From an uncultured Eubacteriales bacterium (GTDB lineage: Bacteria > Bacillota > Clostridia > Oscillospirales > CAG-272), in NCBI GenBank assembly GCA_934393265.1, contig CAKRQL010000018.1, forward strand, positions 1 to 6,560: a stretch of 6,560 bases of DNA, given 5' to 3'. The first letter of the stretch is position 1, and every line of letters starts with the position of its first letter. The notes below the pieces were generated by a model. That model was not told the origin of the DNA. It saw only the letters and a program-made list of their open reading frames with translations, and ran no database searches. Position numbers and translations under genes: made by a program. Of this stretch, positions 1-4,980 are shown piece after piece.

Positions 1-70
1 TCCGGACGGCGAATGCGGACCGAATCCGCCTGCGCTCTGCGCGGCGGAGCTCGGTCGATGTGAGGGGTGA
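1..70 (+). other. possible 3' end of an upstream gene
   Basis: Two plus frames run open from the window edge to stops at 61-63 and 68-70, shortly before a strong plus-strand terminator at 82-115. This is the geometry expected for the tail of a gene that begins outside the window. About 20 residues are available in each frame and neither is recognisable, so the reading frame and even the coding status are uncertain. Confidence 0.25.
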
Positions 71-81
71 CGCAATAAATA

Positions 82-115
82 GGTATACCCCCGATGAACG
101 GGGGTATACCTTTTT
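82..115 (+). terminator. perfect 12-bp intrinsic terminator
   Basis: The left arm GGTATACCCCCG (82-93) and right arm CGGGGGTATACC (99-110) pair perfectly around an ATGAA loop and are followed by TTTTT (111-115). The T tract is on the plus side, so the hairpin best ends a plus-strand transcript from upstream. On the minus strand the same hairpin lies directly after tRNA-Cys but is followed by the poorer TATTTATT. It may therefore act in both directions. Confidence 0.85.
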
Positions 116-116
116 A

Positions 117-191
117 TGGAGGCGCCACTCGGAATCGGACCGAGGAATAAGGGTTTTGCAGACCCGTGCCTTACCGCTTGGCTATGGCGCC
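117..191 (-). tRNA. tRNA-Cys (GCA), CCA encoded
   Basis: Read on the minus strand, the acceptor arms GGCGCCA and TGGCGCC pair and are followed by discriminator U and an encoded CCA (117-119). The D arm is GCC...GGC. The anticodon loop CTGCAAA gives GCA, which reads cysteine codons. The T arm CTCGG-TCCGATT-CCGAG pairs perfectly. The outermost pair of the anticodon stem looks mismatched (C opposite U). The gene stands alone with its own promoter at 205-233, and the 82-110 hairpin begins just past its end. Confidence 0.95.
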
Positions 192-204
192 TTATTGCCT
201 GTAT

Positions 205-233
205 ATTATATCAAAGGGTTGCGCTTTTGTCAA
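205..233 (-). promoter_or_regulatory. sigma-A promoter of tRNA-Cys
   Basis: On the minus strand TTGACA (233-228), a 17-bp spacer and TATAAT (210-205) form a full consensus promoter. TGA precedes the -10 as an extended element. Transcription would start near 198, a few bases before the mature tRNA 5' end at 191. Confidence 0.92.
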
Positions 234-288
234 TAGCTTTTTGAGTTTTTGTTCCGATTTGCCGGATTTGTCTTTTCATGAAAAAGAT

Positions 289-317
289 TTGCTTTTTTAT
301 CCGGCACATGCTACAAT
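289..317 (+). promoter_or_regulatory. sigma-A promoter of the 416-1402 lipoprotein gene
   Basis: TTGCTT (289-294), a 17-bp spacer and TACAAT (312-317) match the sigma-A pattern. TGC just before the -10 gives an extended -10. The start point would be near 324, leaving a 5' leader of about 90 bases before the ATG at 416. I see no recognisable riboswitch in that leader. Confidence 0.75.
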
Positions 318-415
318 ATATTGTATGTACGAGCGGTATTTATTATCACCGGGTGTACAGCACTCCGCGCAGGGCTTTTCAGAGGCAGATATACGGAGTG
401 TACGGAGGTTATAAC

Positions 416-1402
416 ATGAAGAAGCTTTTTGTGCCGTTTGCCCTTATATTTTCGCTCCTGCTCGCGGTCTCCTTTTCCGCGGCATGCAACGCTGACGGGG
501 GCGCGGAAGAGCCGATAGTGTCGGAGGAATGGAAGTTTGATAGCGAGGTACACTGGCACCCGTGTATCAATAGCGATAAAAAATTCGATGTCGCGCCACA
601 TTCCTATATAGAGGGCGACAGCGTAAGATGCCACATCTGCGGGTACTGGCGCGAGTATACCGATGAAGAAAAGCTTGCCGAGTGGAAGGCGGGTATTCTC
701 GCCACCATCGGGTATACCGGCGATTATTCATGCGACTATGTAAGAGACAACCCCGACGCGGACGGCAAAATATCCGGAAGAGAGATTTTCCGCGAGAGCC
801 GCTCCGACTTGCGCTTCTTCTGCGAGGACGCGCGATATATCGGGGATATAACGAAAGAGACGCCGGACGAGCGGAGGCTCTCGGCACTTATACCGCGCTC
901 CGACGGCGCGATTATCCGCTATATCGAGGAAGAGGAGGGTGGAGCCCTCAGAACGTACAGAGAGGACGGCGCGCCGTCCGATGCGGATGCTCTCTCAAGG
1001 TGCCCGCCGCTCTCCGCGCTCGACGGCACGGGTCTTGAGACCATACGCACGATAGAGGATGTCACGGGGCTTCGCGCGGCGCTCGCCTCCGCTTTTCCCG
1101 GGCGCGAGCTTGAGAGCGTCGCGCTTGTCCGCAACGGCGACGGCTCTGTCACCATGCGCGCACACTACCTCGGCAGCAGCAGGGACGAAAAAATCACCGA
1201 AGATGACTACGTCAGAACCGATTACGACATCACAATATCCGTGACCGTCTCCGGCGGCAGGGTATCCATGACCTCATACAGCTATGACATAAGAAAGACT
1301 TATACCGACCGCTCCGACCTATCCGGCGGAATGTTCATGACCGTCATGGTGTCCTACTCATTCGATGAAACGGGGTATAGCGAAATAACAAAGCGGGCGT
1401 AA
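416..1402 (+). CDS. putative secreted lipoprotein, function unknown
   Basis: The product is 328 residues. The start is ATG 416 because GGAGG lies 7 bases upstream and a lipoprotein signal follows. The same frame is open from an ATG at 278, but that start lies upstream of the -10 box. Residues 1-24 carry a KK n-region, a hydrophobic core and a lipobox-like SAAC with Cys24 as the expected lipidation site, so the protein should be anchored outside the membrane. Residues 46-76 hold HWHPC, then H62, then CHIC-G (Cys72, Cys75). This His/Cys spacing suggests a small metal-binding knuckle. The rest (about 95-328) is acidic and soluble with no domain I recognise. The last 80 residues alternate T, S, V and Y as in beta strands. 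The gene has its own promoter and shares a terminator with the convergent ogt gene. The lipoprotein assignment is firm; the function is unknown. Confidence 0.85.
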   Translation: MKKLFVPFALIFSLLLAVSFSAACNADGGAEEPIVSEEWKFDSEVHWHPCINSDKKFDVAPHSYIEGDSVRCHICGYWREYTDEEKLAEWKAGILATIGYTGDYSCDYVRDNPDADGKISGREIFRESRSDLRFFCEDARYIGDITKETPDERRLSALIPRSDGAIIRYIEEEEGGALRTYREDGAPSDADALSRCPPLSALDGTGLETIRTIEDVTGLRAALASAFPGRELESVALVRNGDGSVTMRAHYLGSSRDEKITEDDYVRTDYDITISVTVSGGRVSMTSYSYDIRKTYTDRSDLSGGMFMTVMVSYSFDETGYSEITKRA

Positions 1403-1490
1403 AGCTTTCGGCGGGAAATGAAGCGTTTTTGAAGAAAAAACGATTTTTACAGATAAAGCCGAGACGAAAAGACGTCGCGCAAATATAAAC

Positions 1491-1520
1491 AAAAAGAAGC
1501 AGCCGGGGCTGCTTCTTTTT
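1491..1520. terminator. bidirectional terminator between the lipoprotein gene and ogt
   Basis: AAAAAGAAGCAGC and GCTGCTTCTTTTT pair around a CGGG loop. The stem's flanking A5 and T5 give a U tract on both strands. It lies about 90 bases after the lipoprotein stop (plus) and about 20 bases after the ogt stop (minus), so it can end both convergent genes. Confidence 0.9.
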
Positions 1521-1542
1521 CATATTTACATATTTTTGTGGG

Positions 1543-2076
1543 TCAGAGTGCGGTACCGGATTTCGGGGTGAAGAGGCTTGTCATATCGACACGCTCAAGT
1601 TTGAGGAGCTTGATTTTCTTATCTATCCCGCCGGCATATCCTGTGATGCTCCCGCCAGCACCGACGACGCGGTGACAGGGAATAATTATAGCTATTTCGT
1701 TATGCCCGACGGCTCTGCCGACTGCCTGCGCGGACATTTTCGCGAGCCCCCGGCTTTTTGCTATCCTTTTTGCGATACCACCGTATGTCGTCGTTTTGCC
1801 GTAGGGAATCTGTAAGAGAATTTCCCAGACCTCCCGGCAGAACGGCGAGCCGGTCGGGTGCAGGGGAGGCGTAAAATCCGGCTCTCTGCCGGAAAAGTAA
1901 ATATCGAGCCAGTGGGCGGTCTCGGCGAGTATCGGCGTTTCAGCCTCTTTATGCTCTGCGGGCAGACTGCCTGCGTAGTATTTCCCGCCGTCGAGCCACA
2001 GCCCGCTGAGCCCGAGCTCGTCCGAGGCGAGAAGAAGATTTCCGATAGGGGAGCGATAGTGCTGAATACAGGTCAT
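1543..2076 (-). CDS. ogt: methylated-DNA--protein-cysteine S-methyltransferase (Ogt/MGMT type)
   Basis: The product (177 residues) repairs O6-alkylguanine (and O4-alkylthymine) in DNA by moving the alkyl group irreversibly onto its own cysteine. The active-site PCHRV is at residues 133-137 with Cys134 as acceptor. The helix-turn-helix 'arginine finger' region is AQAVGRAVGHN (116-126), and N126 is the usual hinge asparagine. GYAGG follows at 146-150. Residues 1-75 form the variable N-terminal domain, beginning with the typical SPIGNLLLAS. The length is normal for the family. GAGGTG lies a few bases upstream of the ATG. It has a private promoter at 2233-2261, a leader of about 150 bases and the terminator at 1491-1520. 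No Ada-type regulator or partner glycosylase is nearby, so I see no sign of an adaptive-response operon. ogt rather than adaB is chosen from the single-domain form. Confidence 0.95.
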   Translation of the reverse strand: MTCIQHYRSPIGNLLLASDELGLSGLWLDGGKYYAGSLPAEHKEAETPILAETAHWLDIYFSGREPDFTPPLHPTGSPFCREVWEILLQIPYGKTTTYGGIAKRIAKSRGLAKMSAQAVGRAVGHNEIAIIIPCHRVVGAGGSITGYAGGIDKKIKLLKLERVDMTSLFTPKSGTAL

Positions 2077-2091
2077 TTTGCACCTCGAAAA

Positions 2092-2232
2092 TTAGTCTCT
2101 GTGGAAATGAAAATCGCATTTATCACTGCCGCGTCCTATCGTGCCCTGCCGATCAAAGGTGATGCCGCACATATCCCCGTAAACGCGGTCGTCGCTGAAA
2201 CAGAATGTGGCTGTCAGCTTTTTGCCGGTACC
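2092..2232 (-). pseudogene. coding-like remnant or small ORF in the ogt leader
   Basis: A minus-strand frame stays open for 46 codons from 2232 and stops with TAA at 2094-2092, 15 bases before the ogt ATG. The translation includes SDDRVYGDMCGITFDRQG and ends CDFHFHRD. It reads like a folded-protein tail and uses GC-ending codons like the host genes. The frame is blocked upstream by an in-frame stop inside the -10 region. The only ATG (2172-2170) would give 26 residues and has a poor ribosome site (GGGG only two bases away). It is more likely the surviving 3' end of a lost gene, now part of the ogt leader, but a leader peptide is possible. The family is not recognised. Confidence 0.4.
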
Positions 2233-2261
2233 ATTATATCATAAATGTGTTCGGAGTGCAA
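2233..2261 (-). promoter_or_regulatory. sigma-A promoter of ogt
   Basis: On the minus strand TTGCAC (2261-2256), 17 bp, and TATAAT (2238-2233) with TGA before the -10. The start point would be near 2226, giving an ogt leader of about 150 bases that contains the coding-like remnant. Confidence 0.82.
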
Positions 2262-2277
2262 GCGGATGTGCAGGGAT

Positions 2278-2312
2278 AAAAAAGCAGGAGACACCGCGCG
2301 GGGCATCTCCTG
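2278..2312 (-). terminator. intrinsic terminator of the XRE regulator gene
   Basis: On the minus strand CAGGAGA...TCTCCTG pairs, extended inward by two G-U pairs and two C-G pairs around a CCGCGC loop. A T-rich run (CTTTTTTAT) follows. It begins 9 bases after the regulator stop and ends about 17 bases before the ogt -35, insulating the two minus-strand genes. Confidence 0.88.
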
Positions 2313-2321
2313 AAATTTTGA

Positions 2322-2645
2322 TTATTTCTCATGCCGCAGGAGCGTGTCTATTACATCGTAAATACGGTCGCGTCCCTCTTTGTCAAGTCTGTTGATTGAA
2401 TTTGCTCTTGCCGATGTATCGATGTGCAGTTGTGTTTGCAATACATCTGCTAAAAGCATGTCGGCAGAAACCTCTAAGGCGTTTGCAATCCGGATGAATG
2501 TTTCGAGCTTCGGCACCTTTTCGCCGCGCTCAATCATGCCTGTGTAGGTAACACTGAGCCCGATTTTTTCTGCAAAAGCCTCTTGGCTCCAGCCCTTTTC
2601 TTCTCTGCAAGTGCGTATTCTTTTGCCGATGCTTGCTCCGTTCAT
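2322..2645 (-). CDS. XRE-family helix-turn-helix transcriptional regulator
   Basis: The 107-residue product is a small DNA-binding protein of the Cro/CI (XRE) type. The HTH_3-like domain covers about residues 5-65. IGKRIRTCREEKGWSQEAFA forms helices 1-2, IGLSVTYTGMIERGEKVP (28-45) the turn and recognition helix, and LETFIRIANALEVSADMLL (47-65) the rest. The C-terminal 40 residues (RLDKEGRDRIYDVIDTLL) look like a short helical dimerisation tail. AAGGTGG lies 7 bases upstream of the ATG. The gene is divergent from the SLOG gene at 2806. ATAACTAA-type repeats lie between them, and one covers its own ribosome-binding region, suggesting autoregulation and control of the neighbour. I found no convincing -10/-35 for it. 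It is related in kind to phage and ICE repressors, but no phage gene is present. Confidence 0.92.
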   Translation of the reverse strand: MNGASIGKRIRTCREEKGWSQEAFAEKIGLSVTYTGMIERGEKVPKLETFIRIANALEVSADMLLADVLQTQLHIDTSARANSINRLDKEGRDRIYDVIDTLLRHEK

Positions 2646-2656
2646 GGTTATACCAC

Positions 2657-2790
2657 CTTTTAGTTATGTTACTCTCCCTTTTAGTATAGTATGGATTTAC
2701 GGATAAATACAGTAAATATAAGAATAATAAACATAACTAATAGTTGTAATGTGCAAATAAAAGTGATATAATACTCAATAACTAATTGTT
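2657..2790. promoter_or_regulatory. operator-like repeats between the XRE regulator and SLOG genes
   Basis: Three related sites are visible. Minus strand 2670-2657 reads AACATAACTAAAAG. Plus strand 2730-2743 reads AACATAACTAATAG (13 of 14 identical). Plus strand 2778-2790 reads ATAACTAATTGTT, against ATAACTAATAGTT at 2733-2745 (12 of 13 identical). The 2735-2745 site contains the perfect inverted repeat AACTA-A-TAGTT and overlaps the SLOG -35. The 2778-2790 site sits at its start point. The 2657-2670 site overlaps the regulator's Shine-Dalgarno. A separate 9-base direct repeat on the minus strand, ACTAAAAGG, occurs at 2656-2664 and 2677-2685. Binding by the XRE protein is inferred. Confidence 0.6.
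2744..2772 (+). promoter_or_regulatory. sigma-A promoter of the SLOG gene
   Basis: TTGTAA (2744-2749), 17 bp, and TATAAT (2767-2772) with TGA before the -10. The start point falls near 2779, inside the second operator-like repeat. A repressor bound at either repeat would block polymerase. Confidence 0.85.
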
Positions 2791-2805
2791 ACGGAGACTA
2801 TACAA

Positions 2806-3339
2806 ATGGTTATTGCATTTACAGGATATCGTCCGGAAAATATGCCGTTTCAAGAGAACAAAAGAGATAAAAGATACCTTGCCTTCAGAGCCGTCCTGAT
2901 ACAGGTCGTTTCAAGGTTAATAGAATTAGGCGGTACATACTTTATTTCGGGTGTTGCCAGAGGTTTTGATACATGGGTTGCAGAGGATATTATCAAATTG
3001 CGTAAGAAGAACAAGAACATTCGACTCGAGTGTGCGATCCCGTTTCCGGGACAGTCTGATTCTTGGGAAAAAGCAGATCAGAAACGGCGGTATAAGATTC
3101 TCACGGAAGCAGATAAATCGGTAATTGTTTCAGAAAGCTATAGCCGGGTTTGTTTTTTCATCCGTAATCGATATATGGTAGACGAGGCAGATGTTGTGGT
3201 TTGTGCCTTTAATGGAAAAAGCGGGGGCACCGCATACACTGTTGACTATGCCATAAAACAAAATAAAATTGTGATTCAAATTGATCCTGAAACGAATGTT
3301 GTTTCAATGCTCGGCAGAAGAGATTTTGGGGCAGTTTGA
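2806..3339 (+). CDS. SLOG-fold protein of the YpsA/DUF1273 family
   Basis: The product (177 residues) matches the Rossmann-like SLOG layout of YpsA/DUF1273 proteins. It starts with a beta strand and nucleotide-site turn, VIAFTGYRP (2-10). ISGVARGFDTWVAED (47-61) is the characteristic glycine-rich loop after a strand. AIPFPGQSDSW is at 77-87. NRYMVDEADVVVCAFNG-KSGGT (121-142) is the second phosphate-binding region. SLOG proteins bind or process nucleotides and NAD-derived ligands. The exact reaction of this family is not established, so no function is claimed. The length is close to YpsA (about 180). GGAG lies 9 bases upstream of the ATG. The gene is AT-rich compared with its GC-rich surroundings, is paired divergently with an XRE regulator and sits beside broken tRNA sequences, which together suggest transfer. 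YpsA in Bacilli usually has a cell-division context that is absent here. DprA is excluded by the small size and motif order. Confidence 0.88.
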   Translation: MVIAFTGYRPENMPFQENKRDKRYLAFRAVLIQVVSRLIELGGTYFISGVARGFDTWVAEDIIKLRKKNKNIRLECAIPFPGQSDSWEKADQKRRYKILTEADKSVIVSESYSRVCFFIRNRYMVDEADVVVCAFNGKSGGTAYTVDYAIKQNKIVIQIDPETNVVSMLGRRDFGAV

Positions 3340-3528
3340 TAAGAAAGTTAGTTCCCGGGTTATTTGCTACGCGGGGTGGACGTTTTGGTGTGCGTTCCGC
3401 ATTGGCGATAGGGCGGCGAAGTGCGCCGCGTTACGCAATATTCCGCCGCGGACGGCGAAATGGATCCCGTTCCGCTTTCCTGTAATGTGTGCACATTCAC
3501 GGGGCTGCGTACAAAGTGCGTCAACAGA
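3340..3528. other. non-coding stretch after the SLOG gene
   Basis: No credible gene or terminator was found. Composition returns to GC-rich immediately after the SLOG stop. The only structure seen is a small dyad at 3484-3497 (AATGTG-TG-CACATT). The stretch leads into tRNA-like sequence from 3529. Confidence 0.5.
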
Positions 3529-3595
3529 GTTTAGACTAACGCGGAACACGCTCGTAGAGCGTAGGTCGCGAGGTTCAAATCCCACCTCCGGGGCA
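3529..3595 (+). pseudogene. degenerate tRNA-like sequence, plus strand
   Basis: GTTT (3529-3532) and GAAC (3544-3547) could form a D stem. CGCTC and GAGCG pair around only three bases where a seven-base anticodon loop should be. From 3564 the sequence GGTCGCGAGG and the next 17 bases match the initiator tRNA at 3889-3966, from variable loop through T arm, with one difference. The 3' end CTCCGGGGCA then departs from the tRNA and no 5' acceptor partner is present. It cannot fold as a normal tRNA and is read as a decayed copy or recombinant. Exact 5' limits are uncertain. Confidence 0.5.
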
Positions 3596-3613
3596 CAGAG
3601 CTGAAATAAAAGA

Positions 3614-3646
3614 AAACAAGAGACTCCGCAATGGTGTCTCTTGTTT
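3614..3646. terminator. terminator-like hairpin in copy A
   Basis: AAACAAGAGAC (3614-3624) pairs with GTCTCTTGTTT (3636-3646). The stem continues past a T-T mismatch to two C-G pairs and a five-base loop. A-rich sequence to its left becomes a U-rich tail on the minus strand. No intact gene now reads into it, so it appears to be a relic of a tRNA terminator. Confidence 0.6.
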
Positions 3647-3649
3647 CTT

Positions 3650-3679
3650 TGGTTGCGGAGGTGGGATTTGAACCTCACG
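3650..3679 (-). pseudogene. truncated 3' end of tRNA-fMet (minus strand)
   Basis: These 30 bases are identical to 3889-3918, the 3' end of the intact initiator tRNA: CCA, acceptor 3' strand and most of the T arm, including the extra T-stem base. Identity stops at 3679/3680, where unrelated hairpin-rich sequence begins. D and anticodon arms are missing, so it cannot be a functional tRNA. Confidence 0.85.
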
Positions 3680-3784
3680 GTCTTGTATTTTCTCTGCGGA
3701 GAAAATACTGCGGTCAGTTCGGCGGCTCTGACAGCCCACCGGGCTGTCATTCACTCCCGCCTCACCCTTCGGTTTATTCGCCCT
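3680..3784. repeat. hairpin-rich filler between the two 104-bp repeats
   Basis: Two perfect stem-loops lie here. GTATTTTCTC (3685-3694) and GAGAAAATAC (3699-3708) pair around TGCG. TGACAGCCC (3729-3737) and GGGCTGTCA (3741-3749) pair around ACC. No open reading frame with a ribosome site is present. The filler replaces the 5' half expected of a tRNA-fMet in copy A and may be inserted sequence. Its origin is unknown. Confidence 0.6.
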
Positions 3785-3814
3785 TCGGGCTCATAACCCT
3801 GCGCCCGAGATGCC

Positions 3815-3834
<20 letters not shown>
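3785..3834 (+). pseudogene. decayed tRNA-fMet-like sequence, plus strand
   Basis: TCGGGCTCATAACCC (3785-3799) equals the anticodon arm of the initiator tRNA, with anticodon CAT. Exactly 15 bases later, the same distance as in the intact gene, CAAATCCCACCTCCG (3815-3829) equals its T-loop and acceptor 3' side. The 15 bases between are substituted, so the T stem is lost, and the 3' end reads GGGCA instead of CAACCA. D arm and 5' acceptor are absent. Confidence 0.7.
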
Positions 3835-3966
<132 letters not shown>

Positions 3967-3969
3967 ATA

Positions 3970-4058
3970 TGGTGCCGGAAACCGGGATCGAACCGGTACG
4001 AGATTTAAGTCTCACGGGATTTTAAGTCCCGGGCGTCTGCCAATTTCGCCATTCCGGC
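3970..4058 (-). tRNA. tRNA-Leu (TAA), CCA encoded
   Basis: On the minus strand GCCGGAA pairs with TTCCGGC, followed by discriminator A and CCA. The anticodon stem GGGA/TCCC carries loop CTTAAAA, so the anticodon is TAA. A class II variable arm (GAGA...TCTC) confirms leucine type. The T arm ACCGG-TTCGATC-CCGGT is perfect. Length is 89 with CCA. It is the first gene of the Leu-fMet operon. Confidence 0.95.
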
Positions 4059-4090
4059 ATTTTCGATCGGCTTTTCCGTCTGCACAAGGC

Positions 4091-4119
4091 ATTATATCAC
4101 ATATAGCGGTGATTGTCAA
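4091..4119 (-). promoter_or_regulatory. sigma-A promoter of the tRNA-Leu/tRNA-fMet operon
   Basis: On the minus strand TTGACA (4119-4114), 17 bp, and TATAAT (4096-4091), a full consensus match with TGA before the -10. The start point would be near 4084, about 26 bases upstream of mature tRNA-Leu. Confidence 0.93.
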
Positions 4120-4371
4120 TACTTTTTCGGAAAAATCAGTCGTGACGCCGGAAAAAGGGCGGGGGATATCGAAAAAATGCGGGGAAAAGCATACACGCCA
4201 TGCCGCTTTTTCGGTGCTCCGCTTTTCATTCGCATTTTCATTATATGCCCGACGGCGGAGAATATTCCGGTATTTTCAAAATATTTTCCGTCGCGGGCAA
4301 AAGCGCAGGGTACTTCTTTGCGCGGATTGCGTACGTCGCTTTTTCCGGCTCTGTCGTTTCGGTGCTGCTTT
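4120..4371. other. non-coding gap upstream of the tRNA promoter and beyond the flavin reductase stop
   Basis: I see no gene, tRNA or convincing terminator here. Plus-strand frames open through it run antisense into the flavin reductase gene and lack a well-placed ribosome site. The flavin reductase transcript has no obvious intrinsic terminator in this gap. Confidence 0.5.
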
Positions 4372-4932
4372 TTATTTCAGCTTCTTCCCGTCCGAAAAAG
4401 CCTTTCCGACCGCCTCGCCGATAACAGCGTAAGTGTTATTGAAAGGGTCGAAGGTTATCGGACGGAGCTTTTTCAGGTCAATATTCCCGTTTTCGTCAAG
4501 CACGCTCTCGTCCGCGCCGACGTTTACTATCTCGCCGACAAGACGGCAGGTCTCTTTATCATGGCTCCTGACGCGGCACTCGAGCGCGACGGGGAGCTCG
4601 GAGAACAGGGGAGCGTCGACAAATTCCGATTTCACCGGGTGAAAGCCCGCCTTTGTGAGCTTATCCTTTGCGGTGTTACCGGATACAAGCCCCACATAAT
4701 CACATGCCGCGACGGTATCCGCCGTGCCTATGCTGACGGTGAATGCGCCGGTGCGCAGGAGGTTCTTCGTCGTGCGGTGCCCGGCACTTATACACAGGCT
4801 TATTTCGTTTTCCTCGCTTATTCCGCCCCATGCGGCGTTCATGGCGTCTGATGTGCCGTCATCATTATAGGTGCCGAGTATAAATACCGGCTGCGGATAG
4901 CAATATGCCTTTGCTCCGAAATTCTTTCTCAT
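4372..4932 (-). CDS. flavin reductase family protein (flavoredoxin-like)
   Basis: The 186-residue product resembles the FMN-binding split-barrel flavin reductase/flavoredoxin family, which binds FMN and moves electrons from NAD(P)H or other donors. Supporting sequence: a conserved start around YPQPVFILGTYNDDGTSDAM, then NAAWGG (32-37), the H-RTTKN-L motif (about 52-58) and GAFTVSI, all in the expected order, and a length typical of the family. The start is ATG 4932, with GGAGG ending 7 bases upstream. An in-frame TTG at 4947 is excluded because the GGAGG itself would be coded. It lies 48 bases after the YD-repeat lipoprotein gene on the same strand with no hairpin between, so the two may be cotranscribed from the 5750-5778 promoter. 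Electron donor and acceptor cannot be told from sequence. Confidence 0.9.
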   Translation of the reverse strand: MRKNFGAKAYCYPQPVFILGTYNDDGTSDAMNAAWGGISEENEISLCISAGHRTTKNLLRTGAFTVSIGTADTVAACDYVGLVSGNTAKDKLTKAGFHPVKSEFVDAPLFSELPVALECRVRSHDKETCRLVGEIVNVGADESVLDENGNIDLKKLRPITFDPFNNTYAVIGEAVGKAFSDGKKLK

Positions 4933-4980
4933 CTTAAAATCCTCCAATATGCTTTAATATGTAATCAATTATTTACAAAA

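Larger units (their letters stand above)
3576..3679. repeat. 104-bp direct repeat, copy A
   Basis: This copy matches copy B (3815-3918) over 104 bases with four substitutions and no gap; the period is 239 bases. Its ends are inverted copies of tRNA 3' sequence: 3570-3590 is the exact reverse complement of 3656-3676 (21 bp). The centre is the terminator hairpin at 3614-3646. Three of the four differences are in the hairpin. Two of these sit opposite each other in the stem (T-T here, C-C in copy B). Confidence 0.9.

Noticed and set aside
278..415. Upstream in-frame extension of the 416 lipoprotein gene
   Set aside because: The earlier ATG lies upstream of the -10 box, lacks a ribosome site and would bury the lipoprotein signal; GGAGG precedes the ATG at 416.
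567..1244. Several overlapping open frames on both strands inside the lipoprotein gene
   Set aside because: They are shadows in a GC-rich gene: arginine- and serine-rich translations with no ribosome sites and no recognisable domains.
1858..2395. Plus-strand open frames antisense to ogt and its leader
   Set aside because: They run antisense to a well-supported gene and across its promoter, with no ribosome site or domain.
2646..2730. Promoter for the XRE regulator gene
   Set aside because: Candidate -10 boxes such as TACTAT or TATACT have no good -35 at normal spacing (TTTACT would need 19 bp), so I do not call one.
2806..3339. DprA or a cytokinin-activating LOG enzyme
   Set aside because: The protein is too short for DprA and lacks the LOG PGGxGTxxE motif; the motif order fits YpsA/DUF1273.
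3484..3497. Small dyad AATGTGTGCACATT as an operator
   Set aside because: Short, isolated and not placed at any promoter; expected by chance.
4177..4851. Long plus-strand frame (about 224 codons) antisense to the flavin reductase gene
   Set aside because: The opposite strand encodes a clear flavin reductase family protein with a good ribosome site. The antisense translation has no family features, and its GGGGG is too far from the ATG.
4933..4947. TTG start for the flavin reductase gene
   Set aside because: Using it would place the GGAGG ribosome site inside the coding sequence; the ATG at 4932 is correctly spaced.
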